In this document: positions 19,181 to 31,632 of the stretch, one piece after another
Layout of the letters: every line of letters begins with the position of its first letter
How positions within the stretch are numbered: position 1 is the first letter of the stretch
Assembly: GCA_009602735.1 (NCBI GenBank)
Contig: WELA01000853.1
Coordinates: 45,770 to 86,297, forward strand
From: Mesotaenium endlicherianum
Lineage: Eukaryota > Streptophyta > Zygnematophyceae > Zygnematales > Mesotaeniaceae
DNA length: 40,528 bases
Direction of reading: 5' to 3'
Translations under genes and position numbers: made by a program
The notes under the pieces: generated by a model
What the model was told of the DNA's origin: nothing
Seen by the model: only the letters and a program-made list of their open reading frames with translations
Database searches by the model: none

Positions 19181-21642
19181 GCCTAGCGAGCACGCGCGAT
19201 CGTCACAAAGCCTGCATGTAGGCTGAGTGACGCAGTATAATTTAAGGAATGCAGTGGCACCAACGAGGAAGAGCATGCATGCATGCGAGTATGACGAAGT
19301 CAACGGCAATCTCGAAAGGGGCTAGCTTGCGTGGTGCCTGTGATAGGCATCAGCCACGCACACTCTACCCTCATTCTACTCACATTTTTCTGCCAGGTCC
19401 AAGAAGACAAAGGTAAGAAGGAGAGAGAGAAGACAGAAGAAGAAAAAAGGCGCAAAGAAGAATAGAAGGAACTCCTAAGAAGGCAAGACGACAAGTTTTC
19501 GTCTACGTTGAAGATTCCTGCTTATGTCTCACACTTTGTAGCTAAGAAAAGTTAGGACTCATGAGTTCCCAAAAAGGGATTTTCACTTGAAAGATTTAAA
19601 AAGCTTGCAGATAGGATGTGCTAGGAAATCATAGCACAGTTGAACCAACCACCACAAGCGTGTGAAGAGCACATAAAATGGTGAGTGCTGTGTTAGTGTC
19701 CAAGTTCTCAGAAGTCTCAATTGCCGGATTGATGGAAGCAAGAGCAGAGTTAGCAAGACTAGAACTCTCAGTGGAGAACTGAGTGAGCTCAGCCAGCAGT
19801 GAAGAATCGTTAGGTGCGACTTTGAGGGGAAGACTCAAGCCAACCCAGAATACATGCTATAATTTTTTATTTTTGTAAGCTGTGAGTCTGTGACTGTGAA
19901 AATTAAGCGTAAATCCTGGTGGGCAAATTCTTTGAAACTAAGTGCTAACTCTCTCACTGACTGATGCTAGTGCAGGATGACCAAAAATTGGTCAGCCACA
20001 GGCAACCTGCCATCGACACACGTGCGAAGGTCAAACGACAAGGTAGATCCCACACATGCAAGAATACATCGACCAGTCGACCAAGCAGTGCATACACGCG
20101 TGAAGAGCCACCGACATATCGACCACACGTCCGCAAAATCATCACACGTGCCCTGACCTCAATACGGCTAGGCACGACATGATGTAAACTGTTTATGAAC
20201 CCAGTATGAGTAGGGCAATCAATTTATACGTAATTTATGTCGTACGATTGTTCGGCGTATCACAATTCGTACTGTGCGGCTAAAAGATATTGTACGAGCA
20301 AATTTCAAAATTAGACTTACTTCAATTGTGAGTATCTATTTACTTATAAAACTAATGTTCTACAAGCTAAGACATAATGTAGATTATGCATTTTCTGAAT
20401 ATAATTACTAAGCATGTTCACAGAAACATGTAATTTATTAAAAGGAATTCTCAAAGTAATGACTAGAAACGTAACCTAATGGAAATGGTGAACGTTGCAA
20501 CGCGGAGCATATTGCCATGTTTGTACATGCATAGTGGCTTCCATGGGATGGTTGCGTGTCCGCTCAATCAATCTTGTACATGTTGTCCGCGCCCTCACAT
20601 AGACACGCATTTAAGCGCCCTCATACGCACTCACATAAAAAATCTCACACGCTCTTTGTACATGCATATATGTGCAACGAAATGACCATGCACACGTCGC
20701 TCAACTGTAGGCTGAGCTTCACGACATATGTACACTCATATGCAAACTCGTCATGCTTGCATGCAAATACGCGAGTGAGTGCGCATGCATGAATGCACAT
20801 CGTCATGTGTGCATAAACACCATTTCATACGCACATAAGATGTATGGGAATACATCTTCACTCCCCCACATGAGCACGTCCAAGATTTTGTGTGGGCCCA
20901 TTGTCTACGCACGCTTATCAGCACGCTTGTCGAATCAACCAGGTGCACCGACTTATATAGCGCTCCCGTGGGAGCTGGCGGGTTACCTCGGCGACGGTGC
21001 CAGCAACTTAACACGCTTGCATGCAAACGCATGTCAACGGCGTCACGATTACTTCTTTGGAATTTTCGTGTCACGTGTCATGTTGGGAGCGGTTTGCCTC
21101 TGACAATGTTTGTCCCCGTCCGGGCGCAGCGCGAACGAAACCTGCCGGCGGCCTGGATCGGCCTGGATCAGCCTGGATCCTGTTCTGGATCGTCCCGTAC
21201 ACGTGGGCGATAGATCGTATGGCAATTTGGGCTCAAACATGTGAATGGCTCGCGCTCTCGTACATGCATATTGTATGAATTTCCGTGACATTCGATCAAG
21301 TACGGTCCTGTGGTGTGCTGCAGTGAGAAACTGGTCGCTGGGGTCTGGGCACTGGCCGACTGTGGCCTAGAGGCAGGCACACAAAAGTGCCCTTTTTGGG
21401 GGGTGGCATCGCTTCAAATTCTGCCTACACTCTTCACGTAAACTATCCACCTGACCTGCAAAAGAGGTTCAATCAAAGCTGGTTCGTTCAAAAAATTTGC
21501 GCCGTTTGAGAACTAAGAGGGCGCCCCATATAGAATTCCTTAAGAGCCCCCTTGCACGCCTTTTCCGCGTAGCACAATAGGAAGGATTGCATGCTCCCTA
21601 GGAGTTTGTCTTTGTGGTACTTACGAAGGGCAAATGCCACGA
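19181..21642. other. About 2.4 kb with no supportable gene
   Basis: This may be host intergenic sequence. It holds a purine-rich stretch near 19405-19480, short CATGCATG and CACACG-type motifs around 20520-21050, and the CGGCCTGGATCGGCCTGGATCAGCCTGGATCC triplet repeat near 21149-21180. Frames are short, overlap on both strands and lack motifs. No tRNA or rRNA was recognised. Confidence 0.5.
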
Positions 21643-21755
21643 TTTGAAGATGAATAAATTTTATACAACTTTCTATACATCTGAAATACATCATCCATCC
21701 TCACACATAATATACTATAATGCAGGTTAGAATTAGAGATATAGTATACAAGTGC
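21643..21755 (-). repeat. Element D repeat B2
   Basis: 113 bp starting TTTGAAGATG and ending TATACAAGTGC, a near-copy of 22293-22405. It marks the 3' end of element D. Confidence 0.85.
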
Positions 21756-22044
21756 TTGAATCCGTGCGTGAATGGTCTTGGACTTCGGACTTTGGACTTT
21801 GGACTTGGTGACTCCCAGTTCTGAACCTGCCTTTATCCTAGCCTATTCTAATGCATTTAGGCTGTATAGTCTTTAGAATAACTGCCTCTGTGTCGTATTT
21901 CCTTGATTTAATGGGAATTTGCATCTAGTCTGTAGCATAGATATTCTACTTCCTATTGCAGCTAATGATCATATAATATTGTAGCTGTTGTTTCTGTTAC
22001 TAGTTGCTTAGTTGCTAAGTGCAGCTAATTGGGAGGGTGGGAGG
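21756..22044 (-). other. Element D spacer between A2 and B2
   Basis: 289 bp with a short GGACTT(C/T)GGACTTTGGACTTTGGACTT tandem near 21780-21808 and no reading frame of note. Confidence 0.5.
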
Positions 22045-22292
22045 GATTCTAACAGCACTGTAGAAATGCACTGCAATGCTTTCTCTCATCTTTCCTGCTT
22101 GCTATATACTTGTAGAATTTTCTAGCTTCTATCAGCTTGCCTACTCTCGTGAGATTGTAAGATGGAGTTTTCTATGCTGCATGAAGCTTATACATTTGAT
22201 ATAGACATTGAACTTTTTGAACTAGATCATGTGTGAAAGTGTAGAAATTTTTTGCACTTTCAAACTTCAATTTAATTTCATTAAATTGTCAG
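22045..22292 (-). repeat. Element D repeat A2
   Basis: 248 bp, a near-copy of A1 at 37050-37296; both run from GATTCTAACAGCACTG to TTAAATTGYCAG. Confidence 0.9.
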
Positions 22293-22405
22293 TTTGAAGA
22301 TGCATAAATTTTATACAACTTTCTATATATCTCAAATACATCATCCATCCTCACACATGATATAATATAATGCAGGTTAGAATTATAGATGTAGTATACA
22401 AGTGC
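22293..22405 (-). repeat. Element D repeat B1
   Basis: 113 bp joined directly to A2. It matches B2 at 21643-21755. Confidence 0.85.
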
Positions 22406-22655
22406 AAAGTCAACTCACATGCAGAGTATAGTAGAATAGGCTGGGGTAGGACATGCAGAGGAAGAAATGCAATCCAAGTAGGACAACTAGAGAGTAGCAC
22501 AGAGAATCAACCAAGAGGGGTGCAGAAAGAACCAGAACAAGATGACAGGGAAAACAGCCAAGGAGAGGTAAGCAAAAATGACCCTAGTAACACAGTAGGA
22601 GCAGAAATGACCACATCATAATGCAAAAGCTGCCAAACAACAGGGATACTCATTA

Positions 22656-23085
22656 TCACCTTCTGCTCTTCTTCCTCATGAATGCAATCAAGAGCTGCTC
22701 CTGAGAAATACTGGCAGCCTCTAGAGTATCAGGGGGAGCTATAGCTCTGGCAGCTAGAGTTGCCTGTGAATGAGCTTGTACCAAATAAGGTTCCTTGCCC
22801 TTCCTGGACTTCCGTCTTCCCATATCTTGGATGATACTATCAGAAACCTTCATGTTAGCAGCAGTGGAGGCAGCATCTTTTCTCAAAGAGTAGGTGCTAA
22901 ACAGGCTAGTGTCTAACTTTACAGCTGTGAAACATTCTGCACACCACTGATGCACTGTTGGGTAAGACACAGGCTTCCCTGAAGGTCTACCCTGAGGTGT
23001 GAGCTCTTGGATCAAGGGTCCTGGTTCAGAGTACTCAGGCCATTCTGCTAACAGCCTGCAGAACATGTCCACAGGACACCATAAG
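22656..23085 (-). pseudogene. Element D tyrosine recombinase, C-terminal part
   Basis: The C-terminal catalytic part of a tyrosine recombinase, separated from its N-terminal part (32914-33561) by element C. It has the second catalytic arginine in YSLRKDAASTAAN, followed by GRRKS and a Tyr (EPYLV) in the position of the nucleophile. The His of the usual HxxR box is Tyr here (YSLR). There is no ATG at its upstream end; the frame simply runs in from the ATAAG duplication. In these elements the recombinase inserts a circular DNA copy and makes no target duplication. Confidence 0.8.
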
Positions 23086-23802
23086 TGAAATGAATCGACT
23101 TACTAAAAAGCGATTAATAATTAATGAAGATCTTTATATCAGCAAGTAATCTTCATGGTATTTTCTGTAGATTGATTAAACAGCAAAAGACAACACACTA
23201 GCAATGGACAATACTCGTAAGTCAAATGGAAGTAAACTAGCATCAATAATGCAATCGGTAAACTCACACATAAGGAAGGCTAGGAGACAGTGCATATCAA
23301 TGGCTTCTCGCCTTGGATTCAGATCTCTCTCAGTAAGCTGTACAAAAGAGTTGGCCTCGTTTCCGAATGCCGAACTCGAGGGCAATACCTAACATATGTA
23401 CATGGAATGAGTTTACTGTTCAACGGCCAGTGCGATGGCACCGCCTACCCGGGAGTTAACCACGTTGGTAGGACCTCGGTTAACCAAATCCACCGCCATC
23501 TCCCATCATCCCGAATCGCCATCCATCCTAAGGATGTCATCTGGCCATTCATCTAGCACACCACACTTAGATGCATATTTAGGCAGTCGCTGCTACCGAG
23601 TACGAAAGTCAGCTGGCTGTCAAAGAATGTGTCAGCAAGCTGACCTAAGTTGACTTCAGCCTGCTGCCCCCGGCTGAGTCGTTTAACTGATTGTTTTATA
23701 AAATCCAGCATACTCAATATTAACTAAAGTTTAGCAGGCTGAACTTATTTAACCATCATATTTAAATGAATATTATATCAACCAATGTACTAATTCATTA
23801 CG
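23086..23802 (-). repeat. Element C 3' LTR
   Basis: 717 bp, about 90% like the B LTR by eye. The inner end is CATTACG rather than CATTACA. The hairpin is at 23608-23644. The 3' polypurine tract (TTAAGTTGGAGGG on the element strand) follows at 23805-23817. Confidence 0.92.
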
Positions 23803-23944
23803 ATCCCTCCAACTTAACACGTTGTCGCCTCGACTACACTAACACTAATAACAGCGTGCTGTCCCTTCCGTCCCCAGCCTATTGCTATTAGGAGGGAGAT
23901 GTCCCTGGGGCCCTATACTCAGGGGAGCCAGACTTCCTCCTGTC

Positions 23945-26054
23945 TTAGAATCTCCTGAAGCCTGGGGGATCCGCGTAGGGGCCCAGCGGAGAACGCAGTA
24001 ACTGGACTGTTTCCTCCTGCACAGTCTGAAACTGAAGGGAGGTAGCCTTCTCCTGGGCAGCCCTCAAATTGACAGGTACATATACCGGCAACCCAGAAGG
24101 ATGTTGCATGACATGAGCCAAGGGCACATGCCCTCTCTGCAAGGGAGATGCTGGCAGGCCTCTGGCTATCTCACGAGCAGCTGTAGTGATTTAAGTTATT
24201 TTATATATTAATTTGCATATATTTTAATATTTTCAAATATATTTGGAGTACTATTGTGTGGATTCAAGTGTGAATAGGTACTCTAGTGACTTGGTTCATG
24301 TCCTTTGAACCTTCTAAGGCATTTTCGAAGTTAGAGGAAAGACCTAGAAGAACTCCACGTGGCAAAAGTCAAATTCGTCATTTTTAGGTCAAAATGACAT
24401 GTGTACATTATTCTAGAAAGAGGTGGCAAGTTCTGGGATGTGTTGGGTGCCAACACATCAACATACACCTTCCTACAAATTACTTATGTAGCAAGTATAT
24501 AAACAAGAGCTAGAACATAGAAAGACATTCGAGAATCACTCTTGTACTTGCCACAATCCAGAAATATATTAACTTTCAAGAAGCCATCTCTCTTTCAAGA
24601 AGCTACCACTTGTGTTCAAAGATCCTTGTCTTGAATAGATAAAGTATTCTATTTTACTAAGTACTTTATCTATCTGTTTCATTGCAGTAGCCCTCCTGTC
24701 TGCCCTGTCTGACTAGGTCTCCGTGCCTGCAGATGGGCTCTGTCCTCTGGCAGTTCCCAACCAAGTGATGTCCTCCTCTTCAGCGAGCTGTTGCAAGGCC
24801 ATCTCAGTCTTCTCCCTTACAGGGGATGGGGCAGGTGTCAGGACCACAGCGGGGCTAGTGTCCTCCTCCTCGCCTTCCTCTTCTTCCTCTGACCGCTCCT
24901 CCTCTCCTTCCCCTGGTTCCTCTGAGACCGCTGGGGTTTCCTCTGTCAGCTGCTCTAGCTCTTCCCGAGAAAAAGAGTACCCCACTGACCTTCCCCTTTT
25001 GGGTGCTGGTGGAGGCTGTTAAGTCCGGACCGCATATAGGTCCTTTTCTCCCTGCTTGCTTGCCCATTTGGCATAAGCATGCTTCCCTTTAGAGAATGAC
25101 TCACGGGGCCCTGCTCCTGTCCTCCTGCATTTCTTGGCTCATGCAGTCTCTTACTCCATCCCATCTTGGGTCCCAAGCTGCAATGTGAGGAGGCAACAGT
25201 ATGTTTCCCTGTAGGTTTGTTAGGCAATCCTCATCCTTTGCCTTGTCATTCTGCTGGTCCCTCGTGTCGATGGTCATCCACCGCCAATCGATGGGCTTCT
25301 GGAAAAAGGCAGAGTCTGTCCTTTTCAGGGTGCACGGGTACCAGTGCCCTGCGAAGTCCAGCTGACTGGTTTCCCTGGCCAAGAACTCCCAGCTTCTCCT
25401 CTCCACCTCATTATACATGGCCATGAACCGGTTATAGGGTGTAGAGTCCTTGAAGCTGTCCGCGTCCATGGGGATCATCCTGATGACCCTATCCTTTCCC
25501 CAGATACTTGGGATCGATACAGCTCCTGTCTCATTCATTTGGGCCATTGCCTTGGCCTCTCTGACTGTATACCCTACCATCCTGGCATAATCGTGGTAAT
25601 GGAGTAGCTCTGTGCTGACCTCAATATACATGTCAAAGTAACCTGATGTCTCCCCTTCCCTTTGCACGATGTCCTGCTGTGCCACACTGCGACTTCTTTG
25701 GACATACTTGAAGGCCTCCTCCAGTAGATCAAAGCCCTTGCCCAGTATTGTGTAGCGGTAGCTGCTAATTCTCCTCTGTTCTTCTTCTTCAGCCTGCTGC
25801 TTCCGCCTCTCCTCGGCTTGCCTCTCCTCTTCCGCCTTCTTGGCCTCCTCTGCAGCTTTTCAGTCCAGTTCTTCTTGCCTGAGCCTGGCTTGCTCCTCCT
25901 CCTCCTTCTTCTTCTATGCCTCCCGCTGTTGTTGGAGTCGTTGTGATTCTCGAACGGAGATGGAGGAAGATTCGATGTCGCCACGGAATTGCAAGTAACC
26001 TGCATGTGCCTCTTCCGCTCTTCCCTTCCTCTTAAGTTTCGACTTCTGGGTCAT
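23945..26054 (-). pseudogene. Element C ORF3, broken homologue of B ORF3
   Basis: It starts with ATG at 26054 right after a CAG|G acceptor-like site, as in B. A charged coiled-coil N-terminus holds in-frame stops at 25914-25916 (TAG) and 25860-25862 (TGA). The central domain (25685-25101) is readable: YHDYARMVGYT, DSFKDS, NEVERRSWEFLARE, DWRWMT, LPPHIAAWDPRW. A frameshift near 25100 moves SFSKGKHAYAKWA to another frame, and a stop follows near 25020. The acidic part lies at 24713-24985. A solo LTR interrupts at 24182-24686, and the C-terminal GHVPLAHVMQHPSGLPVYV segment is at 23945-24142. By eye about half the central residues match B, far fewer than for pol. It lacks the RS-rich tail seen in B, or that tail is lost. 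Confidence 0.8.
24182..24686 (+). mobile_element. Solo LTR of the element A family
   Basis: 505 bp from TGTAGTGATTT to TTTCATTGCA, oriented opposite to element A. Flanks GCAGC (24177-24181) and GTAGC (24687-24691) fit a 5-bp duplication with one change. TATATAAAC is at 24496-24504. Left by recombination between two LTRs of a full element that had inserted in C ORF3. Confidence 0.92.
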
Positions 26055-26343
26055 CCTGCTCAATCGTAAACTTAATGCAGTCAGTGGAGTCATGATACTT
26101 TGCCGCTACTAAGTGTCCGTAGTTAAGAAGAACGTGATAGGGAGAGTCCTTAATGTGTAGTACCTTGTGTAAGTGAGTATAAGAGAGAATTGAGTTAGAG
26201 AGAAAAAGTGAGTATGAGCGCAGGTTGAGTGTGTAGAGTGGTTATAAAAATTTCCCTGGCTGATCCCGAAACGGAACACACTCCCTCCAACTTAATTGTA
26301 AGGTGGGCTGTTTGTCAAGACTGTCACTATCTATCACTAATCG
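26055..26343 (-). other. Element C pol-ORF3 spacer with two polypurine-like sites
   Basis: Noncoding. TTAAGTTGGAGGGA on the element strand overlaps 26283-26295. The second, diverged copy is just outside at 26352-26363 and is the position homologous to the single internal copy in B. Confidence 0.6.
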
Positions 26344-29300
26344 TCACATTGCCCTCCGACTTATATGGAGACAGGACCTCCTGTCACCTGTCCATGGCCA
26401 CTGAAATGACAGTAAGGGAGGGGCGCCAGCCGCCCGAAGGTAGAACCGTTTTAACGCCCCTTTGGCATTGGTCAGCTGGTCTTCAAATTCCCAAGTGTCT
26501 CCAGAGGCGTTGTAACCCTTCCATCTGACCAGGTACTTCATGACATGTTTAGATGAGCGACGGACAGAGCGAGCGTCTAAAATCTCCTCGACCTCATATT
26601 CCTCAGGGTCACCATCCCGGACAGCGGGGACCGGTCCGGGTTGGACAGGTAACCGACCTGTGAACAGTGCGTCACCTTTGATGTATGGTTCCAGGAAGGA
26701 GACATTAAAGACCGGGTGGCCCTTATATTTTGCTGACATGTTCAGTTTGTAAGCATTTTGATTGACACGGCGCACCACCGAATATGGACCGACCCAGACA
26801 GGACCATGCTTTTTCTTGACCACACCAGGTAGGTACAGGTGCTGAGAATGCAGTTTGACCAAATCGCCCTTAGTAAATATCAGTTCACGACGGTGCTGAT
26901 TAGCGTATTTTTGTTGGTTTTCCTGGGCTTTCTGCAGGTTCTGTTGGACTTCTGACAGGGTGTCAGCAAACTCCTGTGTTAACTGGAGGGAGACCGGATT
27001 GTCAATCCCTTCAAGGTGAGTTAAAGACTCCCCCAATACATCTAAAGGAGACTTAGGGACTCTACCCAAACCGAGTTCAAAAGGAGTCTTGCTCGTTGAC
27101 GCGTGCACCGCACTGTTGACCGCAAACTGGATTTGAGGTAACAAATCATCCCAATCATCTTGTTTTTGGTTAATATAGGCTCTCAGTACCTCTTGCAGAA
27201 CTCGGTTAGTTCTTTCAGTCTGCCCATCAGTCTAAGGGTGGTTTGCTGTGCTGAGCAGCTGCCTGACTCCCATTAACCCCATTAAAGCTCTCCAGAACTT
27301 AGAGGTAAACTTTGAGTCTTTGTCTGAGATGATATTAGAGGGTAGTCCATGTTGGCATACTACATGGTTGTAGAACTGTCTCGCTGTTTTGAGTGCAGTT
27401 ACTTTGACAGTTGTGGGGATATAAATGACCATTGTTGTCAGTTTATCCACGACTATCAGTATGGAATCATGCCCAGTGGCAGTTCTTGGTAGTGTTACCA
27501 CCCAGTCCATGGATATTTTCCCAGTGGCCAACTGGGATGGGCAGCGGTTGTAAGAGGCCCCCCGGTGGTGTGCTTAGACTTATTCCTTTGGCACTGGTCA
27601 CAGGACTTAACATATTTCAAGACCTCCCGAGGTAATCCCTCCCAATGATAATGTTTTGCCACTTTGCCAACGGTCTTGGCCTGCCCCAAATGCCCACCCA
27701 ATAAACTGTCATGGGTTTGACTCAGTAAAAGAGACCTTATTTCCAAGTTATTAGGAATGACTAGCTTCAGCCTGCCTAAAGTGGTTTCAGTCACCCAGAC
27801 CCCACCCTTAAGTCTATACCCGAGTGCAGTAGCAGGACACACACCGTCAGTGGGGCTGGGCTCAAATGTTGTATTAGAAAGGTAGGGTTTCCTAAGTTGT
27901 TCAAGGAAGGACTTTTTCACCTTTAGTGAAGTCAGTGCACAAAGGTCTTTCTCTACAGCATGCTGACTAAAGTTCCTTTCTTGCAAGTCAGGTCTTCAAA
28001 AGAGTGCATAAGCAGGGTTCAACTTCCCTGGTTTATAGCCAATCTGGACTTGAAACTGCTCCAGCATCTGGCTCCAGCGGTTCTCCCTCCTCGACAGCTT
28101 GGACTTCTTCTGAAAGTGAGTAAGAGCTGAATGATCTGTAATCACCTTCAACGCTTTACCATATAAGTATGCTCTCCACTGTTAGAGCACATGAATGATT
28201 GCTAGCAGCTCTTTATCATGCACTGAGTGATTAATCTCAGCTGGATTAAATTTCATATACTCATACAACACAGGATGCCACTCCTGCTTTACCTTACCAT
28301 CCTTTATGGTTTTGTCAACAGGCTGCAACAAAATAGCACACATGGCAAAGTCATAGGCATCAGTAACCACCTGCACAGTTTTGCTGGGGTCATACACGGC
28401 TAGCACTGGGGCAGAACAAAGAGCATCTTTAAGGGTCTGGAAGGCACCCCGCTGCTCTTCCCCCCACACATACCCTATGTCTTTCTTGGTAAGGGCAGTC
28501 AGTTTACTGGCCGTTGTTGAATAATTCTCAATAAAATCTCATATAGTAGTATGCCAACCCAAGGAAGGATCTAACTTCGGAGACGGATTGTGGTATAGGC
28601 CAGTCCCTTATGGTCTGGACCTCCTTAGGATCCACACTGATGCCCTCTTTGCTGACAACATGGCCATGGATTTCAATACTTTCTTTGAAGAAATCACACT
28701 TGCTCATTTTAGCATACAACTGGTTCCTTCTCAGAGTGTCCATGACTGTCTTTAAGTGTTCAGCATGCTGAGCTTCATCCTTAGAGAAAATTAAAATATC
28801 ATCCAAGAAGACTTGCACAAATTTGTCCAGGTAAGGTCTGAAAATGTCATTCATAGCACCCATGAAGGTTGCAGGAGCATTGGTCAGTCCGAATGGCATC
28901 ACGTTGACCTCATAGTGTCCATAACGTGTGCGAAAGGCAGTCTTGTGTTCATCCCCCTCAGCAATTCTGATTTGATGATAATCACTCTTGAGATCTATCT
29001 TACTGAACACTATAGCACCAGACAGGGTATCAAGCAAGTCCACGATTTTGGGTAAAGCATACTTGTTCTTTACTGTTATTCTGTTAAAGGCTCTGTAATC
29101 AACACACATCCGCGTACTCCCATCCTTTTTCTTAACAAAGAGAATGGGTGCGCCATAAGGTGATTTACTGAAAGAAATGTAACCATTTTCCTCAAGCTCT
29201 GCAATCTGTGTTTTCAAGTCTTTGCTCTCCACATAAGACAAGCCATAAGTGGGTTGCCAGGGTGGCTGACTCCCAGGTAATAAGTCAATCTTGTGATCCA

Positions 29301-30207
29301 CTTCCCTCTTAGGAGGTAGTCCTGGAGGCATATTGAAAACATCAGCGTACTGAGCAACAATTTTTGCAGCAGTAGGGTGCTCCGGAGGGCTTACCTTGTT
29401 CTCAACCACTTCTTCAGGTTGAGGAGGTACCTCTCTTAGCAGCAGACAGAACATTCTGTCTTCCCTTTGGTTCCAGCTGTCGATGAACTCCATTGCATTC
29501 AGCAATTTGCATCCTCCTAGAAGCCTCTTCTTTTCCTTCATTTGCCATCCACACAGGACAAGAGGAAGAGCACTGGTGGGTGCCAAGTCAGTCTGCCCAT
29601 CACTGGCTCCTCTCACTTTAACTGTACCTCTGCTCCAACACACTTCAGCTTGATGTCTATTAAGCCAGGACCTGCCTAGCACAAGATCATAGAAGCCAGT
29701 GTTGAGTACCTCAAATGTAAGCGTTTCAGTTAGAACTGTAATGCCAGAACCTAACTGGACCTCAATAGGCTTGGTTATAATTCCTCCCGAGATACTTGAG
29801 GCATCTCCAAGGAATACTTTTCTATTTCCTTGGGTGACAGTAGGCAGCCTTAGCCGCTTAACTAAGTCCTTATGGATGAAAGTATGTGACGCCCCTCTGT
29901 CAACAAATGCCCTCACCTTCCTACCTGCAATCATGCAATGCAGTAGGATAGGGGGGACTGTCTTTTCCTGACTTTCGCATTGTTCTCCTGACGTAGCAAA
30001 GAAATGTTGGACATCAGGTGGAACAAGATCATCCAAAGTGTGCACTCTTTAGAGATCTATATTGCTGATAGGTCTCCTTTATCTGGTTGTCAGGCATGAA
30101 TAGTAAATCCAGTTCAGCAGGACCCATCATACCTGCTACGAGGGCAGCTAGTGACGACTCACTATCTCTAGCATCCTCACAGTCAGTAGACTAGATTACT
30201 GACTGTT
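26344..30207 (-). pseudogene. pol: Element C pol, multiply disrupted
   Basis: Colinear and nearly identical to B pol: protease (VDRGAS in place of VDGGAS), RT with FLDD, RNase H, integrase, chromodomain (YEVEEI, YLVRWKGY). Visible breaks: a TAA close to the N-terminus at about 30047 (just before RVHTLDD); a one-base insertion near 28530-28545 after the RT; a TAA at 28182 (VL-stop-QW in RNase H); a frameshift near 27530 in the integrase; and a TAG at 27232-27234 replacing Gln in HPQTDGQ. It cannot make Pol. It is useful for dating C relative to B. Confidence 0.93.
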
Positions 30208-30488
30208 GCTGTCTTTTAACACTAGGTATCCCATTGGACCATATATGGTCTAGCTAACCCCCATTTTTCAGCGCTGACCTCCAGGGTGCTACAGTTGACC
30301 AACTGGTACAAATTTTGGCTCAAACGAACCGTACAGATTTGAACCTTAGGCGAAAAAATGCAAAATGGTCTTCCGATTATTAACGACAAAGTTAGAGTGA
30401 AAAGAAGGAGGTTCAAAGTTCAGGTTCACAACAAAATTTCAAGTGAAAAGTCTGTCATACCCGAGGTCACTAAAGAGCTCTTAGAGCC

Positions 30489-30917
30489 ATGACTTCTTCA
30501 AATGCGCCAAAAATAGTTGTGGGTGGTAAATTACTCATCCTTGCCACCTTCTGGGGAGATGCATGGGCGAAAAAGACATTTGGACAATATTACATAGAGT
30601 TTTTCTTAGTCGAAATTGTGAGAAAGGAGATTGTGAGGACTAAAAAGGAAAACTCATGGCTCATAGAAGTGTTGTATGACAAAGAAAAGAAGCAATGGGA
30701 GGCATGGCAGGTCAGGCAGTACCTATCTACAGTGCCCGAAGAGTCTTGGTTTTATTTCGAGCCGCATGTAGTTCGTTTTGGCTTGGTTTCCTCAAGGGCC
30801 TCTTTGCTTTCAAATTCGAGAGAGAATGAGGGTCACAGTCTAATTTCGTCCTCCCAAGATCCAAATGATGACTCACAGCCAAGGTCTAGTGATGGTGAGG
30901 AGGATAAGGAGGATGAG

Positions 30918-30949
<32 letters not shown>

Positions 30950-31067
30950 GGATATTATGAGGAAGAGGGGCAGGCCTGACACCGGAAGAGGTAAGCAGCT
31001 GATGCTCATTGTTCCTACTGTTAAAAATGAGAAAAAGAAGAGGAGGAGAAGGGCAACTGCTCCATAA
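30489..31067 (+). CDS. piggyBac-element N-terminal protein
   Basis: 192 codons with an ATG start. Residues about 12-85 form a compact, aromatic-rich unit (LLILATFWGDAWAKKTFG, SWLIEVLYDKEKKQWEAW, RQYLSTVPEE) that reads like a Tudor/chromo-barrel-type small beta domain; this is a guess from spacing of aromatic and acidic residues. Then a Ser-rich linker, a long Glu run (near 130-153), and a basic end (KKRRRRA). By position it is the N-terminal region of the transposase. It ends before any DDE-core motif. It may be a short protein left by the internal deletion. Confidence 0.55.
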
Positions 31068-31632
31068 CCATAATTTCTCCTTAACCATAACTTCTCCAAA
31101 CATTGTGGTGCACTACAAAACACACAAAGACGCTGTTGATCAATTTTACAAGCTCTGTGTGAGGGATAAGTTCTTTGTCGAGACTTCTGCTGTGAGCTTA
31201 AAGTGGTGGCACAAACTATATTGGGGTCTATTTGATGCTGCCCTGGCCGATGCCTACATCCTCTACAACCTGGCCCATCCTGAGAGTGACAGGTATCCCT
31301 TCATGTTAGATGTTGTAGCGGAGATGACAGACTTCCCTGATCCACATGAGGGGAGGCGCTTTCGCTGGAGTGCGGGGCGGGCTGGGATTGACAGGTTCCT
31401 AGGGAGACACTTCCCTAAGCACCTTCCAGGAGGCTCTAGACCAGGATGTCTAGTGTGCAAGAGCAAGTTGTATGACCTAGGCCATGAGAAGAGTAAGGTG
31501 AGGCCTAGCTATTGGTGCGCAACGTGTGGAGTAGCGCTTTGCCCCGCGCCTTGCTTTGAGGAGTACCATACCAACAGGCACATAGCACATGTAGATAGTG
31601 GCCCCTACAAGCTGAGTAGCAGTAAGAAGTAG
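31009..31632 (+). pseudogene. piggyBac transposase C-terminal fragment
   Basis: From about codon 30 it matches the end of piggyBac (PGBD-type) transposases: DAVDQFYKLC (the third catalytic Asp region), then SLKWWHKLYWGLFDAALADAYILY, the typical helix after the core. It ends in the cysteine-rich domain, CLVC ... CATCGVALCPAPCFEEYHT, a zinc-binding end module that in this family binds terminal repeats. The first two catalytic Asp motifs are absent. It is in a different frame from 30489-31067, and no clear splice sites join them, so the fragment is probably untranslated. Confidence 0.75.

Noticed and set aside
19954..21380. Several overlapping frames of 60-116 codons on both strands
   Set aside because: They overlap each other on both strands, lack motifs and show no codon pattern; treated as chance frames.
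30985..31100. An intron joining the two piggyBac frames
   Set aside because: A GTAAG donor exists near 30990, but I see no convincing acceptor and branch point before the C-terminal homology, and the missing catalytic core points to a deletion.
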